Below are positions 50,662 through 59,356 of a DNA stretch of 64,000 bases, piece by piece (position 1 is the first letter of the stretch; each line of letters starts with the position of its first letter). The DNA lies in contig NZ_QJSW01000009.1 of assembly GCF_003217495.1 (NCBI RefSeq), forward strand, positions 54,274 through 118,273. The letters are read 5' to 3'. The notes beneath the pieces are model-generated. The model was not told the DNA's origin. It ran no database searches and saw nothing but the letters and a program-made list of their open reading frames with translations. Origin of the DNA: Paenibacillus barcinonensis. Lineage in GTDB: Bacteria > Bacillota > Bacilli > Paenibacillales > Paenibacillaceae. Made by a program: the position numbers and the translations under genes.

Positions 50662-51306
50662 ATGCTTACCCGAAATATGTTGATTCAAGGCTTGCCTGTC
50701 TTAGATACAGAACGCCTTGTTCTGCGCTCATTACGTCAAAGTGATTACAATATCTTATCCGAGCTTTTGTCCGACCCGCAAGTGATACGATACGTGAACC
50801 GGGGCAGCCAGTCCCCCCCAGTCCGTGCGAGAAAATTGCTGAACCAGATTCGAAGCAGCAGTGCCAAGCTGGATTCCCTGCATTACGGGATCTGCCGCAA
50901 AGGCAGCGAGCAGGTTATTGGTATTGTGTCCTTCCAGCACTGGAATGATCAAAAAGGCACAGCCCAGATTGGATACATCCTCAACAAATTATACTGGGGC
51001 AAAGGCTTGGCAACAGAAGCGGTGCATCGCTTGTTAACATTCGGATTTGACGAACTCCACCTGTGGAGGATTGAAGCACGCTGCTATGAGGCAAACCGAT
51101 CCTCAGAAAGGGTGCTGCTTAAAATGGGCATGCTCTATGAGCGCAGTCTTCCAGCCTTCGGGCTGAATGAAGAGGACGACGGAATTGGTGAAGGCCCCAT
51201 CTCCATGGACGTCAAGGTGTACGGAATGTGCCGTGCACAGTTTCAATCGGCTATAGACACGAAACCTTCACATTCGGCAGCATGGGACAACCCTGAAATA
51301 TCATAG
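50662..51306 (+). CDS. GNAT-family N-acetyltransferase (RimJ/RimL type)
   Basis: The 214-residue product has the ribosomal-protein-type GNAT layout: DTERLVLRSLRQSDY near the start, the acetyl-CoA segment YWGKGLATEAVHRLL (about 112-126) and ARCYEANRSSERVLLKMGM. It may acetylate a protein N-terminus or a small molecule; the target is not readable. AAAGGAG precedes ATG by about 8 nt. The gene stands alone and ends at a terminator near 51445. Confidence 0.85.
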   Translation: MLTRNMLIQGLPVLDTERLVLRSLRQSDYNILSELLSDPQVIRYVNRGSQSPPVRARKLLNQIRSSSAKLDSLHYGICRKGSEQVIGIVSFQHWNDQKGTAQIGYILNKLYWGKGLATEAVHRLLTFGFDELHLWRIEARCYEANRSSERVLLKMGMLYERSLPAFGLNEEDDGIGEGPISMDVKVYGMCRAQFQSAIDTKPSHSAAWDNPEIS

Positions 51307-51444
51307 AGTATAACAGGAAACAAGGGCTGGAACGAACTTCAATCATTTGTTACACAATTGAAATATAGCTGCAATTGAACTCTAACAGACAGAGGGTAAA
51401 CTGATCTCATGACCCCCTTTTTGATAATAGATAATGCTGTTGGG

Positions 51445-51472
51445 ACCCGCGATGAGCGGGTTCATTTTTTTT
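51445..51472 (+). terminator. Terminator of the GNAT gene
   Basis: ACCCGC (51445-51450) and GCGGGT (51456-51461) around GATGA, followed by a run of eight T from 51465. The 51307-51561 gap otherwise holds only the next terminator. Confidence 0.75.
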
Positions 51473-51516
51473 GTACAGTAAAGTTTCATGAGTCCAGCAG
51501 CATATGATAATGAAAT

Positions 51517-51544
51517 AAAAAGACCCTCACGTGAGGGTCTTTTT
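51517..51544. terminator. Bidirectional terminator, mainly for the PHP phosphatase gene
   Basis: AAAAAGACCCTCAC and its exact complement GTGAGGGTCTTTTT form a perfect palindrome with A and T tracts on both sides, 18 bp after the phosphatase stop. Confidence 0.85.
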
Positions 51545-51561
51545 ATTTCGACAGCTATGAT

Positions 51562-52371
51562 TTACAGGGGAACCATCTGCATTTGCTTCTGCTTAAAATA
51601 AACCCATTCGGTGAAACCAATTTCCTTCAAACGTGTACGCACCTGCTCAAGCTCATCGGCTACCCTTCCAGGGATATGTGCATCCGAACCGAAGGTGACG
51701 TTTACCCCGTAATGCCGGGCACGTTCCAGAATGGCATCGGACGGGTACCAGCCGCCGCTGAGCTTGGTTTTGCCCGAGGTGTTGATTTCAATCGCAACGT
51801 TGGCCTCGGCAATCACCTGAAGCGTTGCATCAATAGCATCGTCTGCCACAATCTCGGAGAATGGGGGATAGTTACCTTTCATCGCATCAATATGTCCAAG
51901 AATCTGGAAGATGCCGCTGCGGGCCGACTGTGCGATTAACTTGTAATATGCTTCCTTCACTTCGATTTTGCGAGCAGTGGATAATCCGTTCCAGCGTGTC
52001 TTGTTGAAAATACTGATATCCTCGGTGTGATGAACCGACCCGATAATATAGTCAAACGGATATTGTCCCAGCGTCGAACGATATAATTCGGCATGGACTG
52101 GGAAATAATCAGATTCTATGCCCAGCAGGACGTCGATTTTCCCGGCATATTCTTCTTTAAGCGAGAGCACTTCAGCAACATAATGCTGTAATTCAGATTT
52201 ACCCATTGCAATTCGAGGGTGCGCCTGCTCCAGCTCACTGCCAAAGTAAGGGGTATGATCAGAAATTCCGATGGCCTGAAGTCCCGCCTCAATGCCTGCT
52301 TCAATGTAATCTCTGATGTTGCCATCTGCATGACCACAGCGGAAATGGTGCGTATGAAGATCAAATTTCAT
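51562..52371 (-). CDS. PHP-family histidinol-phosphatase (HisJ/HisK type)
   Basis: Likely removes phosphate from L-histidinol phosphate, the last-but-one step of histidine synthesis. The 269-residue product has PHP metal motifs: DLHTHHFRCGHA (4-15), SDHTPYF near 38, GIESDYFP, GSVHH, GHIDA and GSDAHIPG. The histidinol-phosphatase group is the best fit, though related PHP enzymes have other substrates and no other his gene is adjacent. AAAGGG precedes ATG. It is followed downstream by a perfect terminator. Confidence 0.82.
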   Translation of the reverse strand: MKFDLHTHHFRCGHADGNIRDYIEAGIEAGLQAIGISDHTPYFGSELEQAHPRIAMGKSELQHYVAEVLSLKEEYAGKIDVLLGIESDYFPVHAELYRSTLGQYPFDYIIGSVHHTEDISIFNKTRWNGLSTARKIEVKEAYYKLIAQSARSGIFQILGHIDAMKGNYPPFSEIVADDAIDATLQVIAEANVAIEINTSGKTKLSGGWYPSDAILERARHYGVNVTFGSDAHIPGRVADELEQVRTRLKEIGFTEWVYFKQKQMQMVPL

Positions 52372-52404
52372 ATGGAATCCCTGCCCTTTCTTTTTTGTCT
52401 GTTT

Positions 52405-53307
52405 TTATTCCGAGCTGATGAATTGAGTTTCCGGCATGCCCTTGAGGTCACTCAGAAATTGATGCATCGCCGAGTTGAGATACCGACTGGATTTGTAGAT
52501 GACGCCTACAGGATGACTGACCTCCAGTTCACTTAAAGGAATCATTCGCAGTGTCCCCTGCCGCAGCTCATGTGCTACGGATTGTTTGGAGATGATGGCA
52601 GCCCCGAGATCAATCTCAACCATACGTTTTACTTCCTCGCTGCTGGACAGCTCCATCACAACGTTCGGCTCGATATTGTATTTCTTGAAAACAGCTTCTG
52701 TAAACCGGCGACCTACCGTATCGGGCGACAGGAGAATCAGAGGTGTGCTTCGCAGCACGTCCACGGCTGCATGTTTTTTCTTCGCGAGTGGATGAGCAGG
52801 AGAGACGACCAGCTCAAACGTATCATAGTACAGCACAGAGGTACTGAGGTTCGGATTACGTTCGGTCAGGTATCCAATCCCGATGTCCACCAGACCGTTC
52901 TCGACCTGTGTATAGATCTGTGAAGAGGGCAAGGATTGAATGCTGGTTTTGATGAGCGGAAATTGATCCTGAAAGTAGGATAACACCCTTGGCAAAATCT
53001 GAATGGCAATGGACGTTGTTGTGCCGAGCACAATACGTCCTTGTGGTGTTTCATCAAGATCGGACAGCTTCTGTTTTAACTCGTCCACAATATCAAGCAT
53101 CCGTTCTGCATGCTCCAGAAAAACCTGTCCGCGATCCGTCAGCGTTACGGGCTGGTTCCGATCAACAAGCACGGTGTTGAATTCGTCCTCAAGGCTTTTG
53201 ATCTGGGCTGATACAGCCGGCTGGGTCAGGTTAAGGAGTTCACCCGCTTTGCGGAAACTCATCGTTTTGGAAATGGTGATCAGCGTTTCCAGTTGGCTGA
53301 TGTTCAT
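52405..53307 (-). CDS. LysR-family transcriptional regulator
   Basis: The 300-residue product has the N-terminal winged HTH (MSFRKAGELLNLTQPAVSAQIKSLE) and a typical effector domain (GRIVLGTTTSIAIQILPRVL). AAGGAGG precedes ATG by about 7 nt. It ends 33 bp before the PHP phosphatase start on the same strand, so the two may share a transcript. Its sequence recalls the CysL/CbbR branch, but the effector and targets are unknown. Confidence 0.85.
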   Translation of the reverse strand: MNISQLETLITISKTMSFRKAGELLNLTQPAVSAQIKSLEDEFNTVLVDRNQPVTLTDRGQVFLEHAERMLDIVDELKQKLSDLDETPQGRIVLGTTTSIAIQILPRVLSYFQDQFPLIKTSIQSLPSSQIYTQVENGLVDIGIGYLTERNPNLSTSVLYYDTFELVVSPAHPLAKKKHAAVDVLRSTPLILLSPDTVGRRFTEAVFKKYNIEPNVVMELSSSEEVKRMVEIDLGAAIISKQSVAHELRQGTLRMIPLSELEVSHPVGVIYKSSRYLNSAMHQFLSDLKGMPETQFISSE

Positions 53308-53745
53308 ATACGGCCTCCTTGCAGCTAAATGTCTCTGTATGTCATGTGTCGTGCTGTAAAAGTCCGTGACGGGTACAGTTTCTTATATTAAATTATAGGG
53401 GATTACGGGCATCAGAGCAATGAAGGGGAAGGGGGATATTGAAACTAGTTCAACAGACTTGCAAACATAAGAAAAGCTTTTATTTTAAATTTTACATAAA
53501 TCTGAAATCGGTATAAAAGTCCTACAAGCCTTTAGTAGCTTGAATGTAATGAAATAATTTTCCAAAGAAATGAAATAAGGACAAAAACAGCTATAAACAT
53601 TTGCTATTCGAATGACGATAAATTATAGTGCACCTGATTTGCTGAATTCTTAATGAATTCTCGTACATGATAAAGTATAATAAATTTAATCAATATGGGA
53701 CTTTTGGTGTGTGACCAATAACCCAGTGTGAGGAGGACATAGAAA
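53308..53745. other. 438-bp AT-rich intergenic region between lysR and cheX
   Basis: No gene or RNA is apparent. A perfect TATAAT at 53676-53681 suggests a promoter for cheX, with no convincing -35 box. No sigma-D (motility) promoter was seen despite the chemotaxis gene downstream. The left part presumably holds the LysR promoter. Confidence 0.5.
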
Positions 53746-54204
53746 GTGAAAGCGGAAGTGATAAATCCATTCCTGGAATCGGCACGTAACGTATTTGAAC
53801 AGCTCATCCAGGTTTCGCCTTCCACCGGGAATCTTGGCGTGAAGAATGTAGAGTACATTGCTGACCATGTCTGGATTGTAATTGGAATGACGGGGCAGCT
53901 GAGCGGAAATATTGTTTTTGGTATACAGGAAACGGTTGCTTTGAAAATTGTTTCGGCCATGATGGGTGGTTTTGTGATCACCGAGATGGATGATATGAGT
54001 AAAAGTGCAATCTCCGAGCTGGGGAATATGATCAGTGGCAATGCCAGCACAATTCTGTCCAACCAGGGCGTCGTTGTGGATATTACACCGCCTCAAGTGA
54101 TGCAATCGGAGCATTTAACGGCATTTAGTGCAACGAAAGCGCTAAGTATTCCTCTGCTGATGGATGGTATTGGCGAGATGGATATTCAGGTGATGATCTC
54201 GTAA
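53746..54204 (+). CDS. cheX: CheX-like CheY-P phosphatase
   Basis: The CheC/CheX/FliY family dephosphorylates the chemotaxis signal CheY-P. The 152-residue product shows the catalytic pattern [D/S]xxxExxN: SAISELGN, followed by a proline about 22 residues later (VVVDITPP). Only one such motif is present, as in CheX rather than CheC. The start is GTG 53746 behind GAGGAGG. No other chemotaxis gene is in the window, so the protein acts away from its cluster. Confidence 0.85.
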   Translation: MKAEVINPFLESARNVFEQLIQVSPSTGNLGVKNVEYIADHVWIVIGMTGQLSGNIVFGIQETVALKIVSAMMGGFVITEMDDMSKSAISELGNMISGNASTILSNQGVVVDITPPQVMQSEHLTAFSATKALSIPLLMDGIGEMDIQVMIS

Positions 54205-54259
54205 AATAGAAGCACAGCCTTCATGAGGCGAATGTGTTCATTACGGGAGGACATCAACC

Positions 54260-55033
54260 ATGTTGAAAGATCAGGTTGTTTTTATTACAGGCGCATCGAG
54301 CGGAATCGGTGCACTTTGCGCACAAATGCTGATCGAGGAAGGAGCCATCCCGATTCTGGCTGCCCGCTCAAGGGACAAGCTGGAACAGATTGGTGCTTCA
54401 CTGCAGGGACGGCATGAATTGCTCACGCTGGACGTTACGGACAGTGAGCAGGTTCAGACGGCTGTGGATGCGATGTTACATAAATACGGAAGAATTGATA
54501 TTCTGCTGAATAACGCCGGTTATGGGAAATTTGCCGCTATGACGGACATGTCTGTACAGGAATTTGACGAGATGATGGACGTGAATTATATGGGGATAGT
54601 GCGGTGTACCAAAGCGGTGCTTCCACATATGCTGGAACGGGGCAAAGGACAGATTGTGAATGTTGCTTCAATGGCTGGCAAGATTGGGACGGCCAAATCG
54701 GCTTCTTATACAGCTACAAAGCATGCGGTGCTTGGATTTAGCAACGCGTTGCGTCAGGAGCTGCGCAAGACGGGGATTACGGTCACAACGATTAATCCAG
54801 GTCCGATTGATACACCATTTTTCGATCGCGCAGATCCTTCGGGACATTATGTGAACAATGTGCGCTGGCTGATGCTGACACCACAGAGTGTAGCAGGCCA
54901 TATGATTCGGGCAATGAAGAAACGCAAGGAAGAAGTTAATTTGCCGCGGCTGGCATCCGTTGGCATATGGCTATATCAGTTATTCCCGCGGCTTGCCGAT
55001 CGACTGTCACACGGTGTGATGAATCAGAAGTAG
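54260..55033 (+). CDS. Short-chain dehydrogenase/reductase (SDR)
   Basis: NAD(P)-dependent oxidoreductase of unknown substrate. The 257-residue product is a classical SDR: cofactor loop TGASSGIG (9-16), NNAGYG near 87, catalytic Ser in NVASMAGKIG and the YTATKHA tyrosine-lysine pair, then NPGPIDTPFF. The C-terminal segment RLASVGIWLYQLFPRLAD is hydrophobic, as in DltE/YqjQ-like SDRs that associate with membranes. GGGAGG precedes ATG. It ends at a terminator. Confidence 0.88.
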   Translation: MLKDQVVFITGASSGIGALCAQMLIEEGAIPILAARSRDKLEQIGASLQGRHELLTLDVTDSEQVQTAVDAMLHKYGRIDILLNNAGYGKFAAMTDMSVQEFDEMMDVNYMGIVRCTKAVLPHMLERGKGQIVNVASMAGKIGTAKSASYTATKHAVLGFSNALRQELRKTGITVTTINPGPIDTPFFDRADPSGHYVNNVRWLMLTPQSVAGHMIRAMKKRKEEVNLPRLASVGIWLYQLFPRLADRLSHGVMNQK

Positions 55034-55064
55034 AATGTAACAAGCAAGCACCATATATCGGATG

Positions 55065-55100
55065 AAGAAGGGCTCCGCCGAGGGGCTTTTCTTTTTTTTT
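55065..55100 (+). terminator. Intrinsic terminator of the SDR gene
   Basis: AAGAAGGGCTCC pairs with GGGGCTTTTCTT, including wobble pairs, around GCCGA, followed by a long T run. Confidence 0.75.
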
Positions 55101-55223
55101 CGCAGATTTGCACGTTTTCAGAATAAGATTTGGTACACAGGCTTTTTTCGCATATAATGAAAGATAATGTGATGACAGGTTTTTGTTTTATGCGTACGAG
55201 CAGGTATTATAGGTGAAATGATA

Positions 55224-55330
55224 TATTTACACGATAGCGAAGAGAGCAGAAAGAAGCTGAAGCAGCGGTGCGGTCGCCTGACAGCTTTCTAAAGAAAGCT
55301 ACATCGGAAGCTTGTTCTGCAATCGGAGTG
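55224..55330 (+). ncRNA. Structured leader element, family 1, copy B (upstream of the DEAD-box helicase gene)
   Basis: Counterpart of 37250-37351. GCAGAA (55246-55251) pairs with TTCTGC (55315-55320), AAGCT (55254-55258) with AGCTT (55309-55313), and the tip is a perfect hairpin AGCTTTC/GAAAGCT (55283-55289 / 55294-55300). Compared with copy A, an A-T pair has become G-C in the outer helix and a G-C pair has become A-T in the second helix, so pairing is kept. It lies about 65 bp before the helicase start. Function unknown. Confidence 0.55.
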
Positions 55331-55396
55331 TCTGGTGTAACAGAAATAGCACAGCCTATAAATCATCAAAACGAATAAATTTAAAGGATGGAATAC

Positions 55397-56776
55397 ATGA
55401 CGAATCAAACTTTTGCATCAATAGGCGTAGCACAAGATTTGGAGGCGCTGCTGGCTCAGCATGGCATTAACGAGCCATCCCCGGTACAGGCGCAGACGAT
55501 TCCGGTCGTTTTGGAAGGTCGGGATGTTGTATCCAAATCGCAGACGGGAACTGGTAAAACGCTGGCCTATTTGCTACCACTGCTGCAATCTATCAAGACT
55601 GACATCAAAGGCACGCAGAAACTGATTATAGCTCCGACGCAAGAGCTGGCCATGCAAATTGTGCGTGAGGCACAGCGTTATGGGGCGGAGCGTGGCATTG
55701 GTGTTCAAGGTCTGATTGGTGGTGCAGCTGTGAAACGTCAGATCGAGAAGCTGCGTGAGCATCCAGAGCTCGTTGTGGGTACGCCAGGACGGTTGAAGGA
55801 ACTGATTACACTCAAAAAGCTGAAAATGCACAACGTATCCACCATTGTGATCGACGAAGCGGATCAGGTATTTCAGCTTGGTGGCGTAAGTGATGTGGAA
55901 TTTGTGCTGAAAAGTGCTTTGCGTGACCGTCAGTTGATTTTCCTCTCGGCAACAATTGATGAGCATACGGCTGCGCTGGCGAAGCGCGAGATGAAAGAGC
56001 CCGTGCATATCGGCATTGAACCGGATCGTGCAACAGCAGCAGGACTTGAGCATTTCTACTTCGTGGAAGAGGAACGCAACAAGATTGATCTGCTGCGCCG
56101 TCTGGTGAGACAATATAACCCGGATCGGGCCATTGTATTTGTCAATGCAACCGAGGACATTGGTGAAGTTGAAGCAAAAATGAATCATCTGGGGCTGTCC
56201 GCAGCTGCGCTTTACGGAGATGCGGACAAGGTGACTCGTACCAACGTACTGGCAGCGTTTCGCAATGGTAAAATTCAATTGCTGATTGCCTCCGAGGTAG
56301 CAGCAAGAGGTCTGGATATTGAAGGCTTACCGATGGTTATTAACTATGATCCGGCCTTTGACTCCGAGCACTACGTTCACCGTGCAGGCCGGACAGGCCG
56401 CATGGGGCGTTCAGGTATCGTGCTCTCTATTGTAGATGAGACACAGATCTTCATTATGCGCAAATTCGCTCGGGAACTTGGCATTGAGCTGCAGGAGCGT
56501 GTTCTGTTTGGCGGCAAAGTGTTGGAAGCTGATCCAAGGCCGGATACTCGTCCGGAAGGGCATTCCTTCTCTCGTAAACCGGGGCAGTCCCGTGACCGCA
56601 AACCAGGTCAGGGCAGCCGGAAGCCGGGCGCGAAAGCGACCATCTCAAATTCAGGTCAGCGTCCTGCAAGCGGCAAAAATGCAAGCAACGGCGGTCGTAC
56701 AGAGCGCGACCAGGATCGCAAAAGCAAGGGTGCACCCAAGTGGAGTAAAGACAGAGCGCCGCGCTCTGAGGAATAA
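55397..56776 (+). CDS. DEAD-box ATP-dependent RNA helicase
   Basis: Unwinds RNA, probably in ribosome assembly or cold adaptation. The 459-residue product has all helicase motifs: the Q-motif region (SPVQAQTIP), Walker A SQTGTGKT, PTQEL, GTPGR, DEAD in VIDEADQVF, SAT, and HRAGRTGRMGR. The C-terminal 85 residues are basic and rich in Ser, Arg, Gly and Lys, an RNA-binding tail. ATG 55397 is 8 nt after AAAGGA; ATG 55388 lies too close. A structured leader element precedes it. Confidence 0.93.
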   Translation: MTNQTFASIGVAQDLEALLAQHGINEPSPVQAQTIPVVLEGRDVVSKSQTGTGKTLAYLLPLLQSIKTDIKGTQKLIIAPTQELAMQIVREAQRYGAERGIGVQGLIGGAAVKRQIEKLREHPELVVGTPGRLKELITLKKLKMHNVSTIVIDEADQVFQLGGVSDVEFVLKSALRDRQLIFLSATIDEHTAALAKREMKEPVHIGIEPDRATAAGLEHFYFVEEERNKIDLLRRLVRQYNPDRAIVFVNATEDIGEVEAKMNHLGLSAAALYGDADKVTRTNVLAAFRNGKIQLLIASEVAARGLDIEGLPMVINYDPAFDSEHYVHRAGRTGRMGRSGIVLSIVDETQIFIMRKFARELGIELQERVLFGGKVLEADPRPDTRPEGHSFSRKPGQSRDRKPGQGSRKPGAKATISNSGQRPASGKNASNGGRTERDQDRKSKGAPKWSKDRAPRSEE

Positions 56777-56801
56777 TCGGATGAAAGGGGTGCAGGGATA
56801 G

Positions 56802-57554
56802 ATGGAGAACGTTCAATCGCCTGTGCTGCAAATCAGTGGGCTTAGTGGTGGGTACAGTGCCAAAAGGCCCGTGCTGCACGGCATTAACCTGGAAGTGGGA
56901 CGCGGAGAAATGGTCGGGCTGATCGGATTAAACGGTGCTGGCAAGAGTACAACGATGAAGCATATTCTCGGCCTGATGACTCCGCAACAGGGAGAAGTTC
57001 GAGTGATGGGCAAAAAGCGGGAAGAGGATGCACAGATCTATCAGTCCGCGATGGCATTTGTGCCGGAATCCCCCGAATTATATGACGAGATGACCGTTAT
57101 GGAGCATCTGGAGTTTACAGCGCGAGCTTACAATGTGTCGGAGGCAGATTTCAAGCAGCGGACAGAGAAGCTGCTGAATCTGTTTCGCATGAATGAAAAG
57201 AGCACAAGTCTGTCAACACATCTGTCCAAAGGCATGCGGCAAAAGGTCATGATCATGTGTGCGTTTGTGGCCGGGCCCCCACTCTACATTATTGATGAAC
57301 CTTTTCTGGGGCTTGATCCGCTGGGTATCCGTTCCCTGCTGGATTTCATGCTGGAGATGAAAGCAGCGGGAGCTTCCATTCTGCTGAGCTCCCATATTTT
57401 GTCCACCATCGAAAACTATTGTGACCGCTTTGTTGTACTGCATCGCGGACATGTTATTGCACAAGGAACACTGAGTGAGCTGCGTGCCAAGTTCGGGGAG
57501 TCGGATACACCGCTGGAGCACATGTTCTACTCCCTCGTGCAAGGCAGGGACTAA
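56802..57554 (+). CDS. ecsA: ABC transporter ATP-binding protein EcsA
   Basis: ATPase of the Ecs transporter, which in B. subtilis affects protein secretion, competence and membrane proteolysis. The 250-residue product has Walker A GLNGAGKST (about 40-48), the signature LSKGMRQKV, and Walker B LYIIDEPFLGLDP. Overall resemblance to EcsA is high (MIMCAF; LLSSHILST). The permease gene begins 1 bp after its stop. AAAGGGG precedes ATG. Confidence 0.92.
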   Translation: MENVQSPVLQISGLSGGYSAKRPVLHGINLEVGRGEMVGLIGLNGAGKSTTMKHILGLMTPQQGEVRVMGKKREEDAQIYQSAMAFVPESPELYDEMTVMEHLEFTARAYNVSEADFKQRTEKLLNLFRMNEKSTSLSTHLSKGMRQKVMIMCAFVAGPPLYIIDEPFLGLDPLGIRSLLDFMLEMKAAGASILLSSHILSTIENYCDRFVVLHRGHVIAQGTLSELRAKFGESDTPLEHMFYSLVQGRD

Positions 57555-57555
57555 C

Positions 57556-58773
57556 ATGGATCTCAAGCTGTTATGGAAACAACGTCGGACAGGTTTCTGG
57601 AATGGAATTCTGCCTTATCTCGGTTATGTGATCCAGAGCGGTGTAGCGATGGTCTTTTTGTTTCTGGTCATTGCATTCTCGGCGTGGTATACCTCGTTTG
57701 TGCAGAACATCCCCACGGGATTTCCGATACGCTGGATCGCTTTATTGCTGCTGGCGCCGCTTGTACTGCTCAGCAGTTACCGTACATATCTGCTTCCGGC
57801 AGATATTGTCTTCCTGCGGCCGCAGGAGTACCGGATGCAGGAGTATTTGAAGAACAGCTTTGTTCGGGGCGTTATATATAAGATGCTGGGGCTGCTGCTC
57901 GTATTTCTGACCTTATGGCCGCTTTATGTAAGGGCAGATGCAGATGCCAAGCCGCTGGGCTGGTCGATTCTGTTTCTTGTGTTATGGAAGGTGCTGTCCA
58001 GCTATGGAGCTTGGCAAGAGCTGAGGATGGTTCAGGCGGGAGCGGCCAGAGCATACCGGCTGCTTCGCTGGGCGCTGGCGATTCTGGCTGTGGCAGCCTG
58101 GCTGTGGCAGTCGCCGTCTCGTAGTCTCTGGTTCTTGTTACTGCTTGCTGCTGTCTATATCGTTGCGCTGCTCGTGCCTGTGAAGCATCGTGTCGCATGG
58201 GAGCGACTGATTCAGGTGGAGCAGACGCAGGCGGGCAGGGTAATGCGCACATTAGGCTGGTTTGTGGATGTGCCTTCGTCTGGACAGAAGGTAAGCTCTC
58301 GTCGCTGGCTGAGCAAATGGGGGAACAATCTTCCATGGAATGCCGGGCAAGCTTATCGGTACCTCATGACCAAAACGTTCATTCGAACCGAAGTATTTAC
58401 GATTGTGCTGCGCCTGCTCCTGCTTGGCATGCTGCTGTCCTGGTGGACAGCAGGCAGTTACTTTGGAGCCTGCGTGTATCTGTTCTTCCTGTTGCTTGCA
58501 GGGATTCAGCTCGGGGTGCTACGTCGCAGCCACAGCGAATCCTTCTGGATTATGATTTACCCGATCTCGGGAGAGAGTCGCCGCTCGCAGGTGCTTGGTT
58601 TTATTTTTCAACTCCATGCGCTTGCCGCAGTGCTGATGTGGCTACCGATGCTCGCAGCTGGAAGTCAAGGGCTTACGATAACAGGCGTTGCCCTTGTGCT
58701 CGGTGTACTTGTCATTGTGCTCATGCGCCGATCACAAGGCAGTAAATGGCTCAAGGAGGAAGAGGACGAATAG
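57556..58773 (+). CDS. ecsB: ABC transporter permease EcsB
   Basis: Membrane partner of EcsA. The 405-residue product has about nine hydrophobic helices in two groups, with a central polar stretch (about 215-270) and the EcsB-type segments FLRPQEYRMQEYL and RTEVFTIVLRLLLLG. ATG 57556 lies right after the ecsA stop. The longer frame reaching into ecsA has no ribosome site. The transported compound is unknown in this family. Confidence 0.9.
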   Translation: MDLKLLWKQRRTGFWNGILPYLGYVIQSGVAMVFLFLVIAFSAWYTSFVQNIPTGFPIRWIALLLLAPLVLLSSYRTYLLPADIVFLRPQEYRMQEYLKNSFVRGVIYKMLGLLLVFLTLWPLYVRADADAKPLGWSILFLVLWKVLSSYGAWQELRMVQAGAARAYRLLRWALAILAVAAWLWQSPSRSLWFLLLLAAVYIVALLVPVKHRVAWERLIQVEQTQAGRVMRTLGWFVDVPSSGQKVSSRRWLSKWGNNLPWNAGQAYRYLMTKTFIRTEVFTIVLRLLLLGMLLSWWTAGSYFGACVYLFFLLLAGIQLGVLRRSHSESFWIMIYPISGESRRSQVLGFIFQLHALAAVLMWLPMLAAGSQGLTITGVALVLGVLVIVLMRRSQGSKWLKEEEDE

Positions 58774-58847
58774 CACTCATTTGATCCTGTGCCCTATATC
58801 TGAATGGGCTCTGCTCTGCTGCAGTCCGCACGTTATAGTATCGTGAG

Positions 58848-58886
58848 AAAAAGGTATTCCAGGCTGTATCCTGGAATACCTTTTTT
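58848..58886 (+). terminator. Strong terminator of ecsAB
   Basis: AAAAAGGTATTCCAGG (58848-58863) and its complement, starting CCTGG at 58870, form a long perfect stem around CTGTAT, followed by six T. Confidence 0.88.
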
Positions 58887-58935
58887 GTGCGTGCTGCATA
58901 GTCACGATGTCAGGTGTGCAGGAAGTGAGGTCTGA

Positions 58936-59061
58936 CTAGCAGAGGAAGGATTTTGTGATGATGACAAGCAAGATGAACAGTACAAGAATAGCACCTGTGT
59001 TTGTGAAGCCTCCAACGCCGCAGTATCCGTATCCGCCTCTTGTATCTTCCACTTGGGACAT
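58936..59061 (-). CDS. YjcZ-family sporulation peptide (41 aa)
   Basis: A 41-codon frame from ATG 59061, preceded by AAAGGGG. A short Gly/Tyr-rich head (RGGYGYCGVGGF) and one hydrophobic helix (about 22-36, ILVLFILLVII) are the hallmark of the YjcZ family of small spore proteins. The -10 match to the sigma-K consensus upstream fits late mother-cell expression. Molecular role unknown. Confidence 0.82.
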   Translation of the reverse strand: MSQVEDTRGGYGYCGVGGFTNTGAILVLFILLVIITKSFLC

Positions 59062-59113
59062 GGGTCATACCCCTTTCGAGTGATGTTTTTTTGGCACGCC
59101 CTTGCGTACACCG

Positions 59114-59122
59114 TATACTATG
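59114..59122 (-). promoter_or_regulatory. Possible sigma-K -10 box of the YjcZ-type gene
   Basis: On the minus strand CATAGTATA matches the sigma-K -10 consensus CATANNNTA exactly, 52 bp before the ATG. The -35 element (AC) is not clearly placed. The rest of the 59062-59356 gap holds only the aminotransferase terminator. Confidence 0.4.
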
Positions 59123-59258
59123 TGTCATGGAGTTAGGCTGATTGGGCCTTTGCCCGTTCGTCTACGTTTTGGGCATCTGTCCCGCAGGCAGGACAGATGC
59201 TCCAGTAGAACAAGGAGCGGGTTGAGGACCAGCCTTGGTTCTGGACATGCAATTAGAA

Positions 59259-59305
59259 AGAACCCTTGGCATCAAAAGCTTTCGCTTCGTTATCCAAAGG
59301 GTTCT
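59259..59305 (-). terminator. Terminator of the aminotransferase gene
   Basis: AGAACCCTT (59259-59267) pairs with AAGGGTTCT (59297-59305). On the minus strand the stem is followed by a short, T-rich TTTCT. Confidence 0.6.
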
Positions 59306-59356
59306 GTTGTTAAAGCACATTATATTTTTGAATGGTTGTATTACATATCGTTTGGT

